This document shows positions 54,826 to 64,000 of a DNA stretch of 64,000 nucleotides, in pieces. The DNA is from Zobellia uliginosa (GTDB lineage: Bacteria > Bacteroidota > Bacteroidia > Flavobacteriales > Flavobacteriaceae): NCBI RefSeq assembly GCF_018860745.1, contig NZ_JAHKPY010000012.1, positions 575,164 to 639,163 on the forward strand. The letters run 5' to 3'. The first letter of the stretch is position 1, and each line of letters opens with the position of its first letter. The notes under the pieces were generated by a model that saw only the letters and a list, made by a program, of their open reading frames with translations, was not told the origin of the DNA and ran no database searches. A program made the translations under genes and the position numbers.

Positions 54826-56088
54826 ATGATTTTAGATTTTGTAAAATATCTTTCAGAGCAAGAGATTGCATATAAGTTCACAAATGGTTATAATGAGATT
54901 TTTGAAAAAAAACAGAGTGATTCAGATTTTGACATATTATTCAAAAAATCTGATTTTTCCAGAATTGATATAATTATTAAAGATTTTTGTTTTCAATATA
55001 ATTTTAAACAAGTTCAGGTATATGATCAGGACCTTTGGGCTAAAAACTTTTTTGTTTATGATGAAATTCAAAATGAATTTTTAAACCTAGATCTCTATGG
55101 AGAAATTTCACGTAGACAAATTAAAATATTAAATGAAACTGATGTATTCCATGAAGACGTAACATTTAGAGATGTTTCTATACTCAGCCCTCAGTTAGAA
55201 TTTATACAATATTTTATAAAAAAACTCGATAAAAACCAACTATCTAAGGACACATACAATTATTTATTAAAATTGTATTCAAAAGAAGTAGATGGTTGCA
55301 ACATTCAGATTAGGAAATTCTTTAGGAGCACCTCTGATAAAGTGATTCATGCTTTTGAATCTAACGATTTTGAGTTTTTATCAGAAAAAACGAATTCAAT
55401 TATCTCGGAATTTAAGTTGATGCCTAAAAACGCATCATCTTCAAGATACAAGACTTTGAATCGCCTAATCAAAAGAATTATAAAACCAACCGGTATTACT
55501 ATTGCTTTCCTAGGCCCTGATGGTTCTGGCAAATCCACAGTCATTGACAAATTAAAACAACAACATTTACCGTATAGAAAAAACACATACTTTCACTTAA
55601 AACCTATATATAAAGATTCCACTGCTAAAAACATTGTAATCTCTAACCCGCATGAACTACCCTTATACTCATTTCTAAAGTCTTATGTGAAAATTATTTA
55701 TTTTCTTATACAATATAATTTTTATTGGATTAAGAACGTTCTTCCACTTAAAATAAGATCTTCTCTTGTAATCTTTGACCGATACTATGAAGATTTACTT
55801 GTTGATAACAAACGCTATCGTTTTGGAGGAAATATTAAGATTGCAACATACCTAAGAAGCCTGTTGTTTAAACCCGAAATTTACTTCGTATTAATTGCTG
55901 ATGCACAAATTATACATAATAGAAAAAAAGAGGTTTCTTTAGATGAACTAGAAACTCAATTACTAAAATACCGAAAGCTTTCTGAATTAAGACAATTTCA
56001 TTTAATTAACGTAAATAGACCTCCTGATGATATAGTTAAAGAGATTACTACAATTATGATGAAATACATGAACAAACGATACAAATAG
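54826..56088 (+). CDS. Nucleotidyltransferase-like / thymidylate-kinase-like fusion protein
   Basis: A 420-residue two-domain protein. Residues 1-190 resemble a minimal nucleotidyltransferase-like fold, with SDSDFDILFKK as a possible D-x-D metal motif and FLNLDLYGE as a third acidic strand. Residues 215-420 form a P-loop kinase with FLGPDGSGKSTVIDKL, TYFHLKPIY and VIFDRYYEDLLVDNKRYRFG, clearly the same family as the gene at 45819-46460. It begins 30 bases after IS3 copy 2 and is followed by a GT4 gene after 59 bases, so it mirrors the other kinase cassette. It is on the plus strand, against most of the locus. Role probably in making or phosphorylating a polymer component; substrate unknown. 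Confidence 0.7.
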   Translation: MILDFVKYLSEQEIAYKFTNGYNEIFEKKQSDSDFDILFKKSDFSRIDIIIKDFCFQYNFKQVQVYDQDLWAKNFFVYDEIQNEFLNLDLYGEISRRQIKILNETDVFHEDVTFRDVSILSPQLEFIQYFIKKLDKNQLSKDTYNYLLKLYSKEVDGCNIQIRKFFRSTSDKVIHAFESNDFEFLSEKTNSIISEFKLMPKNASSSRYKTLNRLIKRIIKPTGITIAFLGPDGSGKSTVIDKLKQQHLPYRKNTYFHLKPIYKDSTAKNIVISNPHELPLYSFLKSYVKIIYFLIQYNFYWIKNVLPLKIRSSLVIFDRYYEDLLVDNKRYRFGGNIKIATYLRSLLFKPEIYFVLIADAQIIHNRKKEVSLDELETQLLKYRKLSELRQFHLINVNRPPDDIVKEITTIMMKYMNKRYK

Positions 56089-56147
56089 CTGCAATAATTC
56101 TTTATAAAAGAATTAACTCCTGAAGAAGGAGTAAAATAACCTATTCA

Positions 56148-57380
56148 ATGAAAAAATTAAAAATTTTAATCTCAGCGTATGCATGTGGTCCTAACTCTGG
56201 TTCTGAGCCAGGCATGGGTTGGAACTTTGTAACTGGTATAAGCAAACATCATGAACTTCATGTAATCGTTGAAAAGAGAAAATGGGAAAAACCTATTTTA
56301 GATTATTTAAACGAAAATCCTACGTTTAATAACAACATAAATTTTCACTTCATTGAAAAACAACGTAATAAAAAACTAAGAAAAATTTGGCCACCCTCCT
56401 ACTATTGGTTTTACCGTAAATGGCAAAAAAAAGCACTTGCTTTGGGTATTGAGCTTAACAATAAAGAGAATTTTGATATAATCCATCATTTAAATATGGT
56501 TGGCTATAGAGAACCAGGATATTTATGGAAAATAAACAAGCCATTTGTTTGGGGCCCAATTGGTGCATTAGAGAACTCTCCATGGAGCTTTTTACCTAGT
56601 TTAGGAATACAAGGTATGGCCTATTATGCAAGTCGAAATTTATTGAATTCGTGGCAACAGAACTTTAAAAACAGGTTAAAGAAAGTAGTGGAAACTAAAA
56701 ATTCTAGACTCATTGCCGCAACACCTCAGGACGCAATAAAAATTAGACGGCTTTGGGGGAAAGATGCTGTAATTATCTGTGAGGTAGGCCAGGAAAAAAA
56801 GCAACCATTGCATTTGGTTAGAAGAAAAAAAGATAGTCCCCTAGCCATAGTATGGAGTGGTCAACATACTGCAGGAAAAAACTTAAGTTTACTTTTAAAA
56901 TCTTTAAAGAATATATCTATTCCTTACGAGCTACACATTCTTGGGAAAGGCCCCATGACTGAGGCATGGATAAAAATGGCGCAAAAATTAGAGGTGGACA
57001 AAAATTGTATTTGGCACGGTTGGGTAGACAGGGTAAAAGCACTGAATGTTATGAAAATGGGGCATGTTTTTTGCATAACTAGCATTAAGGACCTAACAGC
57101 TAGCGTCACTTTAGAAGCATTATCTAATGGTTTACCCATAGTTTGCTTAAACCACATGGGATTTGCGCATGTAGTTAATGAGAAATGTGGTATTAAAATT
57201 CCTGTAGACAACCCTAAAAATGCACAACGCAATATAGCGCTTGCTTTAACTAATTTGTACCAAGATGAAGAATACCGTTATCAATTATCTCACGGAGCTA
57301 TTGAGCGAGCCGCTGATTTTAAATGGGAAAATAAAATCCAAAAAATCAATGATATATATTCTTCTGTAACTAACCCCTAA
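56148..57380 (+). CDS. Glycosyltransferase family 4
   Basis: A 410-residue GT-B enzyme that starts ILISAYACGPNSGSEPGMGWNFV, the pattern of a GT4 subgroup common in bacterial polysaccharide loci. The donor domain includes IVWSGQHTAGKNLSLLLKSL, HILGKGPMTEAW, CIWHGWVDR and TASVTLEALSNGLPIVCLNH followed by GCGIKIPVDNPK. An AAGGAG lies about 20 bases before the ATG. It follows the fusion-kinase gene on the same strand. Sugar specificity unknown. Confidence 0.9.
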   Translation: MKKLKILISAYACGPNSGSEPGMGWNFVTGISKHHELHVIVEKRKWEKPILDYLNENPTFNNNINFHFIEKQRNKKLRKIWPPSYYWFYRKWQKKALALGIELNNKENFDIIHHLNMVGYREPGYLWKINKPFVWGPIGALENSPWSFLPSLGIQGMAYYASRNLLNSWQQNFKNRLKKVVETKNSRLIAATPQDAIKIRRLWGKDAVIICEVGQEKKQPLHLVRRKKDSPLAIVWSGQHTAGKNLSLLLKSLKNISIPYELHILGKGPMTEAWIKMAQKLEVDKNCIWHGWVDRVKALNVMKMGHVFCITSIKDLTASVTLEALSNGLPIVCLNHMGFAHVVNEKCGIKIPVDNPKNAQRNIALALTNLYQDEEYRYQLSHGAIERAADFKWENKIQKINDIYSSVTNP

Positions 57381-57757
57381 AATAGATTAGAACACTTTAC
57401 AGTAGCTCCGCTGTTACACCAAAAAATATTTTGTATATCAAAACAGGTATACTAATAAAAACAAAACAGTATTATCATTAAAAAAACAACTAAAATTTAT
57501 ATATACAATTATATTCGCATTTTAGGTTTCTTTAATAAAGAATATTTACGAAGTATAAATAGCAGTAGTTAATTAAACCTTACTGTGTAATTAACACATA
57601 AAATACCTTATGTTATTAGCTTTTACATTTTTTCATAATAGATACTCAATCAATCTAGAATTACCAAATTATCAACAGCAAAAGATTTTCCTATCTCTCT
57701 TGGTTAGATTTAAAAATGTCGATATAGCTAAATTTAGTTCTTAAGCCAGACATTTTT
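57381..57757. other. Convergent intergenic region
   Basis: About 377 very AT-rich bases between the GT4 gene and the convergent flippase gene. Short pairing such as ACAGTAGCTCCGCTGT (57401-57416) may be a weak terminator. No gene seen. Confidence 0.35.
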
Positions 57758-59122
57758 TTATTTATCCCAGATACCAATAGCTCTATTGTTTATTATTTTA
57801 AAATATTGAATAGGTAACAAAATTAAATTTGGAAAAACACAAATAGACGTTGCTATAATTACACCTTCTACTCCAAATGAAGTGTATTTGACCAAAAAAA
57901 TTGATAATGGAACGTTTAAAAGAGCTCCTATAGCTACAGAATACATTTGTAATTTTATCTTACCAATACCGTTTATAAAAAAAACAAAAGGGGAATAACA
58001 TAAACTGATTATAAAATATAAAGCCATACTTACAGTTAATTTCATAGGAACTTCTACAAGTTCTCCTATCCACAATTTATAAGCAGAAGGAGCTACGAAA
58101 ACTAAAAATATAACAAGCATAACTGTTACTAGAGAAATTTTTAATAAATTTTTCATCGCATTTTTTATCCAACCTAATTCTCCTTTTGTGTATGCATCAG
58201 TAATACTAGACCAATATGGTGTTAATATAATAACGGATATCATTTGAGATATACCTATATACTTATAGGCAATATTATACGGAACAACCTCTTCAGGACC
58301 GAGTAGTTGTGTTATAATAAAATTATCTGTTGTAAACATTATTAGCCCTGCAATTTGTATTATAAAAAACACGATTCCTAAGCTAAAAATATCCTTAAAA
58401 TACGCTTTCTTCCAAAACGAAAATTGTGGCTTAAATTCTTTATATGTTGTAGAAAATGCGTAAATATTAAGACTTAAAAGTACAACAATTGGGAATACAG
58501 AAAATATAACTCCAAAAAGCAATAAAGAGCTTGTTGTTGTTTGCGTTAATACCCAAATTAAGAACAAAGAACTCGCTGCAATTATAAATTGAATTTTACC
58601 TTGCATGGAATGATTTTGGTTTCCTATATAAATAGATGTAATTAATTTAAAAATTAATTGTAAACTAAAGCAACCAAAAACCACAGGCATTAATATTCTT
58701 AATTGTTGTTGTAATTCTTGGGAAGTATTAAACACACTAGCCCAATCTACGAAGTAACTAACTAATAATGACAAAATAAAAAACACTGCACATATTGCCC
58801 CTATTGTATAATAAGCTGTGCTAACATATCCTTTTGCCAGATCTAAATCTCCTTTAGCTTTAGCTTCTGCAAATTTATTTCGCAATCCGTTTCCAAGACC
58901 AATATCAAAAAAAGCAAACCAACCTATAAATGAACTCAAAGTTAACCAAACACCATAATTTTCTGTATCTAAAAAATTAATAGTCAAAGGCACTAACAAA
59001 AAAGTAGCTATAATACTTCCTCCTTTATATATTGCTGACCACAAAACATGTTTAGTAATATTTTTAGTTCGATCACTTTGAACGCCTACTTTAGAAAGTA
59101 TTTTGGATATAAAACTCTTCAA
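57758..59122 (-). CDS. Wzx-like flippase
   Basis: A 454-residue membrane protein with about twelve hydrophobic segments, of the polysaccharide-transporter (MATE-like) superfamily. The N-terminal layout (HVLWSAIYKGGSIIATFLLVPLTINFLDTENYGVWLTLSS) is the family's usual one. It would flip the lipid-linked repeat across the inner membrane. The start is TTG at 59122: no ATG occurs between it and the upstream in-frame stop at 59149, and no early internal Met exists. It sits downstream of the MBOAT/SGNH pair on the same strand. Confidence 0.88.
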   Translation of the reverse strand: MKSFISKILSKVGVQSDRTKNITKHVLWSAIYKGGSIIATFLLVPLTINFLDTENYGVWLTLSSFIGWFAFFDIGLGNGLRNKFAEAKAKGDLDLAKGYVSTAYYTIGAICAVFFILSLLVSYFVDWASVFNTSQELQQQLRILMPVVFGCFSLQLIFKLITSIYIGNQNHSMQGKIQFIIAASSLFLIWVLTQTTTSSLLLFGVIFSVFPIVVLLSLNIYAFSTTYKEFKPQFSFWKKAYFKDIFSLGIVFFIIQIAGLIMFTTDNFIITQLLGPEEVVPYNIAYKYIGISQMISVIILTPYWSSITDAYTKGELGWIKNAMKNLLKISLVTVMLVIFLVFVAPSAYKLWIGELVEVPMKLTVSMALYFIISLCYSPFVFFINGIGKIKLQMYSVAIGALLNVPLSIFLVKYTSFGVEGVIIATSICVFPNLILLPIQYFKIINNRAIGIWDK

Positions 59123-59240
59123 TATTTTTTTTAAGTTAATAGTTATCTATTTCTATTTTTTTAGTTTCCAAATTGCCTTATTGTTACAACTTGCAATACT
59201 TAACAATCCAGGATGCTATTTCTTTATTGAATAAAAGAAA

Positions 59241-60224
59241 CTAATTCTTAATAGACTTTAACTTATCTATGGCTTTAGCATTATTCTTAAGTTGCTCTAT
59301 AAAATCAGAAGTTCTTATATCGGACCCCTTTGAGATAAGATGATATTCAGAATCAAAAAACAAATTCTGGGGGTACATTGCCTGCAATGGACTCCCAATT
59401 ATTTCAATATTATTCTTATTTAAAAATGAAATTATGAAATTAAAATAATTTGAATATTTCTCATTCTCATAAGCTTTGTCATATATTAAATTGGGGAATG
59501 TTATAAATAAACTTATGTTTTTCTCATTGCAATAGTTATTAAACTCATTAATAGCCTTAAGACCTTTAAATTCAACATCTAATGTTTTTGGCAGCTTAAT
59601 AGGGCTTTTCTTTGTTTTTAAAGAATCATGAATAGTCATATTTAACATATCTCCATTCTCATTAATATTTTTAAGAAACTCTAATCGCTGTTCTTCTTTT
59701 CCAATATTTTTTCCATTTAAAAGACTACTAAATAAATCGATTACATTTATACTTGACAGCATTTTTAATTGTTCCGTATAGTCATACTTAGTATTAAAAT
59801 ATTCTTTATCGTAAGTCAACAAATACTTGTTTAAAGTTATACTTGGCTCCCCGTTATAAGTGAAATTATTATATTCAAGAGGTAAGATTACAATATCGCC
59901 TTCATTTAATATTGGCTTTAATCTATCTATAATATAGTCTGTCTTTAATCCTGCATGAATAGACATATTATAAGCAGGGACTCCAAAAGCATCTTCTACT
60001 TGATACGCTCTTATTCCTAAAAAATTATTACTCCCCGATGAAAATAAAATTTTGTTCCCTTTTGCTTTTTTTGCTAAAGATTCTTTAAAGTTAAAATAAG
60101 TTTCAATAGAATAGCTATCGTCTTTATTATCATAATAAAAATAATACACAGATACGAAGTATATACCAAAAATTAATGGAATACATACTAGCAAGGATAA
60201 ATTAAAAATCTTAAACTTTTTCAT
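59241..60224 (-). CDS. SGNH-like membrane-anchored protein, partner of MBOAT
   Basis: A 327-residue protein with one N-terminal membrane anchor (IFNLSLLVCIPLIFGIYFV) and a periplasmic domain. FSSGSNNFLGIRAYQ carries a Gly-Ser-Asn like block I of SGNH hydrolases, IVILPLEYNNF is a central strand, and DSEYHLISKGSDIRT has the Asp...His pair of the last block. Similar proteins (DltD/AlgJ type) follow MBOAT genes and finish transfer of acyl groups onto polymers. It starts ten bases after the MBOAT gene, which supports that pairing. Confidence 0.65.
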   Translation of the reverse strand: MKKFKIFNLSLLVCIPLIFGIYFVSVYYFYYDNKDDSYSIETYFNFKESLAKKAKGNKILFSSGSNNFLGIRAYQVEDAFGVPAYNMSIHAGLKTDYIIDRLKPILNEGDIVILPLEYNNFTYNGEPSITLNKYLLTYDKEYFNTKYDYTEQLKMLSSINVIDLFSSLLNGKNIGKEEQRLEFLKNINENGDMLNMTIHDSLKTKKSPIKLPKTLDVEFKGLKAINEFNNYCNEKNISLFITFPNLIYDKAYENEKYSNYFNFIISFLNKNNIEIIGSPLQAMYPQNLFFDSEYHLISKGSDIRTSDFIEQLKNNAKAIDKLKSIKN

Positions 60225-60234
60225 GATTTATTAA

Positions 60235-61695
60235 TTAAAAATCAAAATATAAAAATTCAGATTTTATAGTTAAAAAGGAAACAACAGAGTAAACAAAGAA
60301 GATACAAGCTACTACAAAATTAATGGTATTAGGCTTAAATGATTTTACCAAATCATTGGTGTTTTTCAATACTAAAATGATTATAAAAGCAAGAACCAAA
60401 CTAATGACAACTTCTTTATTAGGTCCAATTTTCTGAATACCTGCTCCAAATTCAACACCATAATCAGTTAAAAAGGAGAATTTACCAGCTAAATCAGCTG
60501 GCAACACTATTTCTCCTGAAAACATTCCTTTTAAGACTTTTATTGCATCACTCCAACTTGTTGCTCTAAAAAACACCCAAGCAATATTCACAAAATTAAA
60601 AGTAATAAACCAAGCGAGTATATTATTTAATTTAAACCCAAGCTTACCCCAGGCTCTATTTACAACTAAAGCTAATCCATGCAAAACACCCCAAAAAATA
60701 AATGTCCAACCAGCACCGTGCCATAATCCTCCTAAAATAAATGTAATCATTAGGTTTTTGTAGGTATTAAACTCACCCAATCGGTTTCCCCCTAAAGGGA
60801 TATACACATAATCTCTTAAAAAACGTGAAAGTGTAATATGCCAACGTCTCCAAAAATCTTGTATACTTAAAGACTTATAAGGCGAATTAAAATTCTCTGG
60901 AAGTTTTATATTAAACATCAATGCAACCCCCAATGCCATATCTGTGTATCCACTAAAATCGAAATACAGCTGGAAAGTATAAGATAAGGAAGTAGCCCAA
61001 GCCTCGAGCAGATTTAAATTTTCTGCAACATCAAACCCGGCACTTGCCCATGGAGCAAAACTGTCTGCAATTATAGTTTTCTTAAAGAGTCCCAATGCAA
61101 AAAGATAGAACCCAGCTGCAAAATTTTCATGATTGAATTTCACACCTTTTAAACTAGCGAACTGCGGCATCATTTCTTTATGATGAACTATTGGCCCTGC
61201 AATTAATTGAGGAAAAAAAGTAACAAAAAGCGAATAGTTTAAAAAATCATACTCTTTTGTTTCTCCTTTATATGAATCTACTAAATAGGCAACTTGCTGA
61301 AAAGTAAAAAAGGAAATAGCTAGTGGTAAAGCTAGATTAAGAAGAGGAATATTTGTGTTTACGACATTATTTATATTTTCTATGAAAAAATCGGCGTACT
61401 TAAAATAACCCAATAGTGTTAAATTAGAAATAACACCAAAAGTCAAGACTTGTTTTTTATTAAAACCGAAAAAGGCCCTATTTTTAGAAAACGTGGAGCC
61501 AATTCCATAATTAAACAACATAGATAGTACTATTAAGGAAAGGTATACTACATTCCACCAGGAGTAAAAGAACAGAGATGCTATCACTAAAAAAACCTTC
61601 CCGATTTTATATAACTTAAGATGGTTTAAGTAATAATAAACCAGAAGAGTTATTGGTAAAAAAAGGAATATAAATATGTAGGAATTAAATAACAT
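60235..61695 (-). CDS. MBOAT O-acyltransferase (AlgI/DltB-like)
   Basis: A 486-residue polytopic membrane protein with about ten segments. Family motifs are FFPQLIAGPIVHHKEMMPQF, FDFSGYTDMALGVALMFN, DFWRRWHITLSRFLRDYVYI and GGLWHGAGWTFIFWGVLHG, where the His in LWHG is the catalytic residue. It would move an acyl group, usually acetyl, across the membrane for O-acylation of the exported polymer together with the SGNH-like protein downstream. First gene of the minus-strand run. Confidence 0.93.
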   Translation of the reverse strand: MLFNSYIFIFLFLPITLLVYYYLNHLKLYKIGKVFLVIASLFFYSWWNVVYLSLIVLSMLFNYGIGSTFSKNRAFFGFNKKQVLTFGVISNLTLLGYFKYADFFIENINNVVNTNIPLLNLALPLAISFFTFQQVAYLVDSYKGETKEYDFLNYSLFVTFFPQLIAGPIVHHKEMMPQFASLKGVKFNHENFAAGFYLFALGLFKKTIIADSFAPWASAGFDVAENLNLLEAWATSLSYTFQLYFDFSGYTDMALGVALMFNIKLPENFNSPYKSLSIQDFWRRWHITLSRFLRDYVYIPLGGNRLGEFNTYKNLMITFILGGLWHGAGWTFIFWGVLHGLALVVNRAWGKLGFKLNNILAWFITFNFVNIAWVFFRATSWSDAIKVLKGMFSGEIVLPADLAGKFSFLTDYGVEFGAGIQKIGPNKEVVISLVLAFIIILVLKNTNDLVKSFKPNTINFVVACIFFVYSVVSFLTIKSEFLYFDF

Positions 61696-62345
61696 TCTAT
61701 TTATTTGATAAAATTAGTAAACAGTTTTATACTAAACATAGTTATTCTTTCCGCCTTTAGATATTCATTTTTTTTAATGTATACCATTTATCAAACAAAA
61801 AAAAACAAACATTCTTTTAAATCTATATTTTTCGCGAAAATAACTTAATAAATTACTTTGCATTAATGAATTCATTTTTTTTCGACAATCAATACCAAAT
61901 TTCCGATTGAATGACGGGTTATTTAGATTTTTAATTGAAAATCTAAATATTACTGCTAATATAAATTTTAACCTTACAATTTGATAACCATTAGGTAATC
62001 CATACTTAAAATTTACCTAACACATGAAAAGTAATCTATAATTAACTTTGGGGAAAATAAATGGGTAAAATGAAAAACTCCAAAAAATTTTTCTAATGAG
62101 CATTCTTCCTTTTTATAGTCGGAGAGGTATTACTTGTACAAGTGCACCATTATATTTAAGTAAGTAGTTTTAATTTCTCCATAGTTTTATAGTGCGATAG
62201 AAATAAATTAATTGTTTAATGATGTTATTGTAACACACAATTCTAAAAATAAGATTCGTTTAACCTATTTTTGTGTTCTCTTATAGATCTTAAGAGAAAC
62301 TTGCGCTAGTATTATCTATTTTTGCTTTGAATTCCCCTAATTCAT
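61696..62345. promoter_or_regulatory. Divergent control region before MBOAT and wecG-type genes
   Basis: A 650-base AT-rich spacer. Two exact -7 boxes TATTTTTG lie on the plus strand at 62266-62273 and 62317-62324, the second 22 bases before the transferase ATG. No clear -33 elements and no gene found. The size suggests control of both transcripts. Confidence 0.45.
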
Positions 62346-63080
62346 ATGCAAAAAGAAACTAATACATTGAACGTTCTGAATTACCCGGTGTACAAATTGG
62401 ACCTAAACCAATTAAATGGTACGAAAAAGCTCTTAATAAATACCATTAACCAATACTCCTTCTGTATTGCAGAGAAAGACACTAAGTTTAAGGAGGCTCT
62501 TTTACAATCGGATGTATTACTCCCGGATGGAATCGGTATCGTTGCAGCTGCAAAATTTATAAATAAGGAAAAAATAACCAAAATAGCTGGTGCCGATTTA
62601 CATGCTTATTTTTTAGAAAAACTAGACAAAGAAAGTGGCTCTTGCTTCTACATGGGATCTTCGGAAAGCACTTTAGTAAAAATAAAAAAACGATTACATA
62701 AAGAGTTTCCTAATATAAAAGTTGGTACCTACTCCCCTCCCTTTAAACCAGAATTTAATACTGAGGACAATACTGCCATTTTGGAAGCAGTTAATTCTTT
62801 TTCACCAGATGTATTATTTGTGGCCATGACCGCTCCCAAACAGGAAAAATGGAGCTATCAATTTAAAAATGAGTTAAATACACAATATATTTGCTCCATT
62901 GGTGCAGTTTTTGATTTTTATGCTGGCACAATCACTAGACCAAGTAAATTTTGGCAAAACTTAGGACTAGAATGGTTAGGAAGACTACTTAAAGAACCTA
63001 AAAGAATGTGGAAACGTTATATATATTATGGTTTTGTTTTTGCTGGACATTTAGTAAAACACAAGTTTAAGAAAAACTAA
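62346..63080 (+). CDS. WecG/TagA/CpsF-family glycosyltransferase (GT26)
   Basis: A 244-residue GT26 enzyme. It shows the complete family pattern: LLPDGIGIVAAAKFI, KIAGADLHAYFLE, CFYMGSSESTLVKIKKRL, VDVLFVAMTAPKQEKW-like (here PDVLFVAMTAPKQEKW), SIGAVFDFYAGTITRPSKFW and GLEWLGRLLKEPKRMWKRY. Members add the second sugar (often ManNAcA or ManNAc) to a lipid-linked acceptor. Its own promoter boxes and opposite strand suggest separate expression from the MBOAT run. Confidence 0.93.
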   Translation: MQKETNTLNVLNYPVYKLDLNQLNGTKKLLINTINQYSFCIAEKDTKFKEALLQSDVLLPDGIGIVAAAKFINKEKITKIAGADLHAYFLEKLDKESGSCFYMGSSESTLVKIKKRLHKEFPNIKVGTYSPPFKPEFNTEDNTAILEAVNSFSPDVLFVAMTAPKQEKWSYQFKNELNTQYICSIGAVFDFYAGTITRPSKFWQNLGLEWLGRLLKEPKRMWKRYIYYGFVFAGHLVKHKFKKN

Positions 63081-63376
63081 TTCCTATTTTTAATCGTCCA
63101 GTTTTAGGTATTCAACCAAACAACTGGCTGAAATCATGCTTTGAAAGAATTCGAATAATACTAAATATCAAAAATTTTCGTCGACAAAACCCATTTTACT
63201 ACCTTAACATTACAAAAAATGTTTTTTTTCCAGAACTACTACTTTAAGTTATATCGATGTTATATACAAAACATCGATACAAAATTAAGAACCTACCATA
63301 TTTTAATATATTTACGAATTGGATTAATAAACTATTCTTTAGATTAGAGTTAAGAGAATATTTGTATGATAATACC

Positions 63377-64000
63377 ATGAGAAATTTAATACTAATTATT
63401 TTACTTGTTTGCGCTAACATGGTTACTGCCCAAATTAAAATTGGTGATAACCCACAAACACTAGATGATACATCTTTACTAGAATTAGAGAGTTCATCTA
63501 AGGTTTTAGTCATAAGCAGAATGACGGAGGTAGAAATACTCGCTTTAACCCCTCTACAAGGTGCTATGGTATATAATATTGATGCCTCTTGTATATTTTA
63601 TTATGATGGTATAGCCTGGAATAACTTATGCGATGGCGCTAGTACTGGAAGTATTTCTTGGAGTGAGATTACTGGGGACTTAACGACTAATACTGATTTA
63701 GTTAATGAGTTTGCAAAATACGTAGACCTATCTACTTCACAATCTATAGCAGGAGAAAAAACACTTACGGAAAAATTTACTGTAGATACAGGAGATATTA
63801 CAGATCAAAGTGCCGAGTTTTTTGGAACCGTAAAAGGAGAACAAGGAACAGCACCAGAACATTTTGTCACTAAAGCACAATTAGATGCTTCTGGTGGTGG
63901 TGGAGGTACTTGGGGCTCTATTACAGGGTCACTAACAGACCAAACCGACTTAGCCACGGAGTTTCAGAATTACGTAAACTTAACAACAGCACAAACCGTA
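63377..64000 (+). CDS. Secreted protein with tail-fibre-like repeats, 3' end outside window
   Basis: An open frame from the ATG at 63377 to the window edge (208 codons so far). The signal peptide MRNLILIILLVCANMVTAQ precedes a segment like the head of many flavobacterial surface proteins (IGDNPQTLDDTSLLELESSS ... MVYNIDASCIFYYDGIAWNN). Two repeats about 84 residues apart follow, WSEITGDLTTNTDLVNEF (from residue 95) and WGSITGSLTDQTDLATEF (from residue 179), the pattern of phage tail-fibre shafts and large surface proteins, joined by a Gly-rich linker. The full protein is likely much longer. Function unknown; it lies just beyond the capsule genes. Confidence 0.75.
   Translation, partial: MRNLILIILLVCANMVTAQIKIGDNPQTLDDTSLLELESSSKVLVISRMTEVEILALTPLQGAMVYNIDASCIFYYDGIAWNNLCDGASTGSISWSEITGDLTTNTDLVNEFAKYVDLSTSQSIAGEKTLTEKFTVDTGDITDQSAEFFGTVKGEQGTAPEHFVTKAQLDASGGGGGTWGSITGSLTDQTDLATEFQNYVNLTTAQTV

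Noticed and set aside
1..64000. CRISPR array or rRNA operon
   Set aside because: No regularly spaced short repeats with unique spacers and no rRNA-like sequence were seen; the only repeats are IS, tRNA-end and palindromic ones.

Overview
The window looks like chromosome from a marine, algal-polysaccharide-degrading Bacteroidota (Flavobacteriaceae-like). The reasons are: many S1 sulfatases with Sec or lipoprotein signals, a type IX secretion C-terminal domain, TAnnTTTG-type -7 promoter boxes, a DnaE carrying an N-terminal proofreading exonuclease domain, an S16 protein with an acidic Ala/Glu-rich tail, and generally low GC that falls further in the polysaccharide-synthesis region. Genus cannot be fixed from the sequence alone.

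Region A (1-21.3 kb) is a sulfated-galactan utilisation cluster. It holds a GH110 alpha-1,3-galactosidase-type enzyme (5' end outside the window), six formylglycine-type S1 sulfatases (one with a C-terminal PA14-like domain, one fused to an SMP-30/gluconolactonase domain), a PhoD-like phosphatase, a GH2 beta-galactosidase-like enzyme, an outer-membrane beta-barrel protein and a membrane-anchored winged-helix regulator. Together they would strip sulfate and release alpha- and beta-linked galactose-type sugars from a carrageenan- or agar-like polymer. No SusC/SusD pair and no sulfatase-maturing enzyme is present here.

Region B (21.6-34.2 kb) is core metabolism and information processing: GH37 trehalase, glutaryl-CoA-dehydrogenase-like enzyme, TrmN6, a Tat-exported sugar isomerase-like protein, RimM, ribosomal protein S16, DnaE, thioredoxin, a DUF58 protein and tRNA-Asp(GTC).

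Region C (34.1-37.7 kb) is an integration-scar zone. The tRNA-Asp 3' end plus its terminator is repeated at 37.66-37.71 kb (47 of 50 bases identical), with two decayed copies just after the tRNA. Between the repeats lie an IS3-family relic and a T9SS-secreted beta-helix protein.

Region D (38-63 kb) is an AT-rich capsule/exopolysaccharide locus: Wza, Wzc, Wzx, Wzy, five glycosyltransferases, one WecG/TagA-type transferase, two hexapeptide acetyltransferases, an MBOAT/SGNH O-acylation pair, two cassettes built on a thymidylate-kinase-like protein, and a GH16-fold lipoprotein that has lost catalytic residues. Two IS3-family elements and two decayed IS30-family copies break it up, and wza and wzc face each other across one of them. 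The right edge holds the start of a secreted protein with tail-fibre-like repeats.

The observations most worth following are the duplicated kinase/GT4 cassettes, the shared long palindromes (CTAGCCCC core) inside unrelated IS elements, the tRNA-Asp scar array, the inactive GH16 and the sulfatase/SMP-30 fusion.
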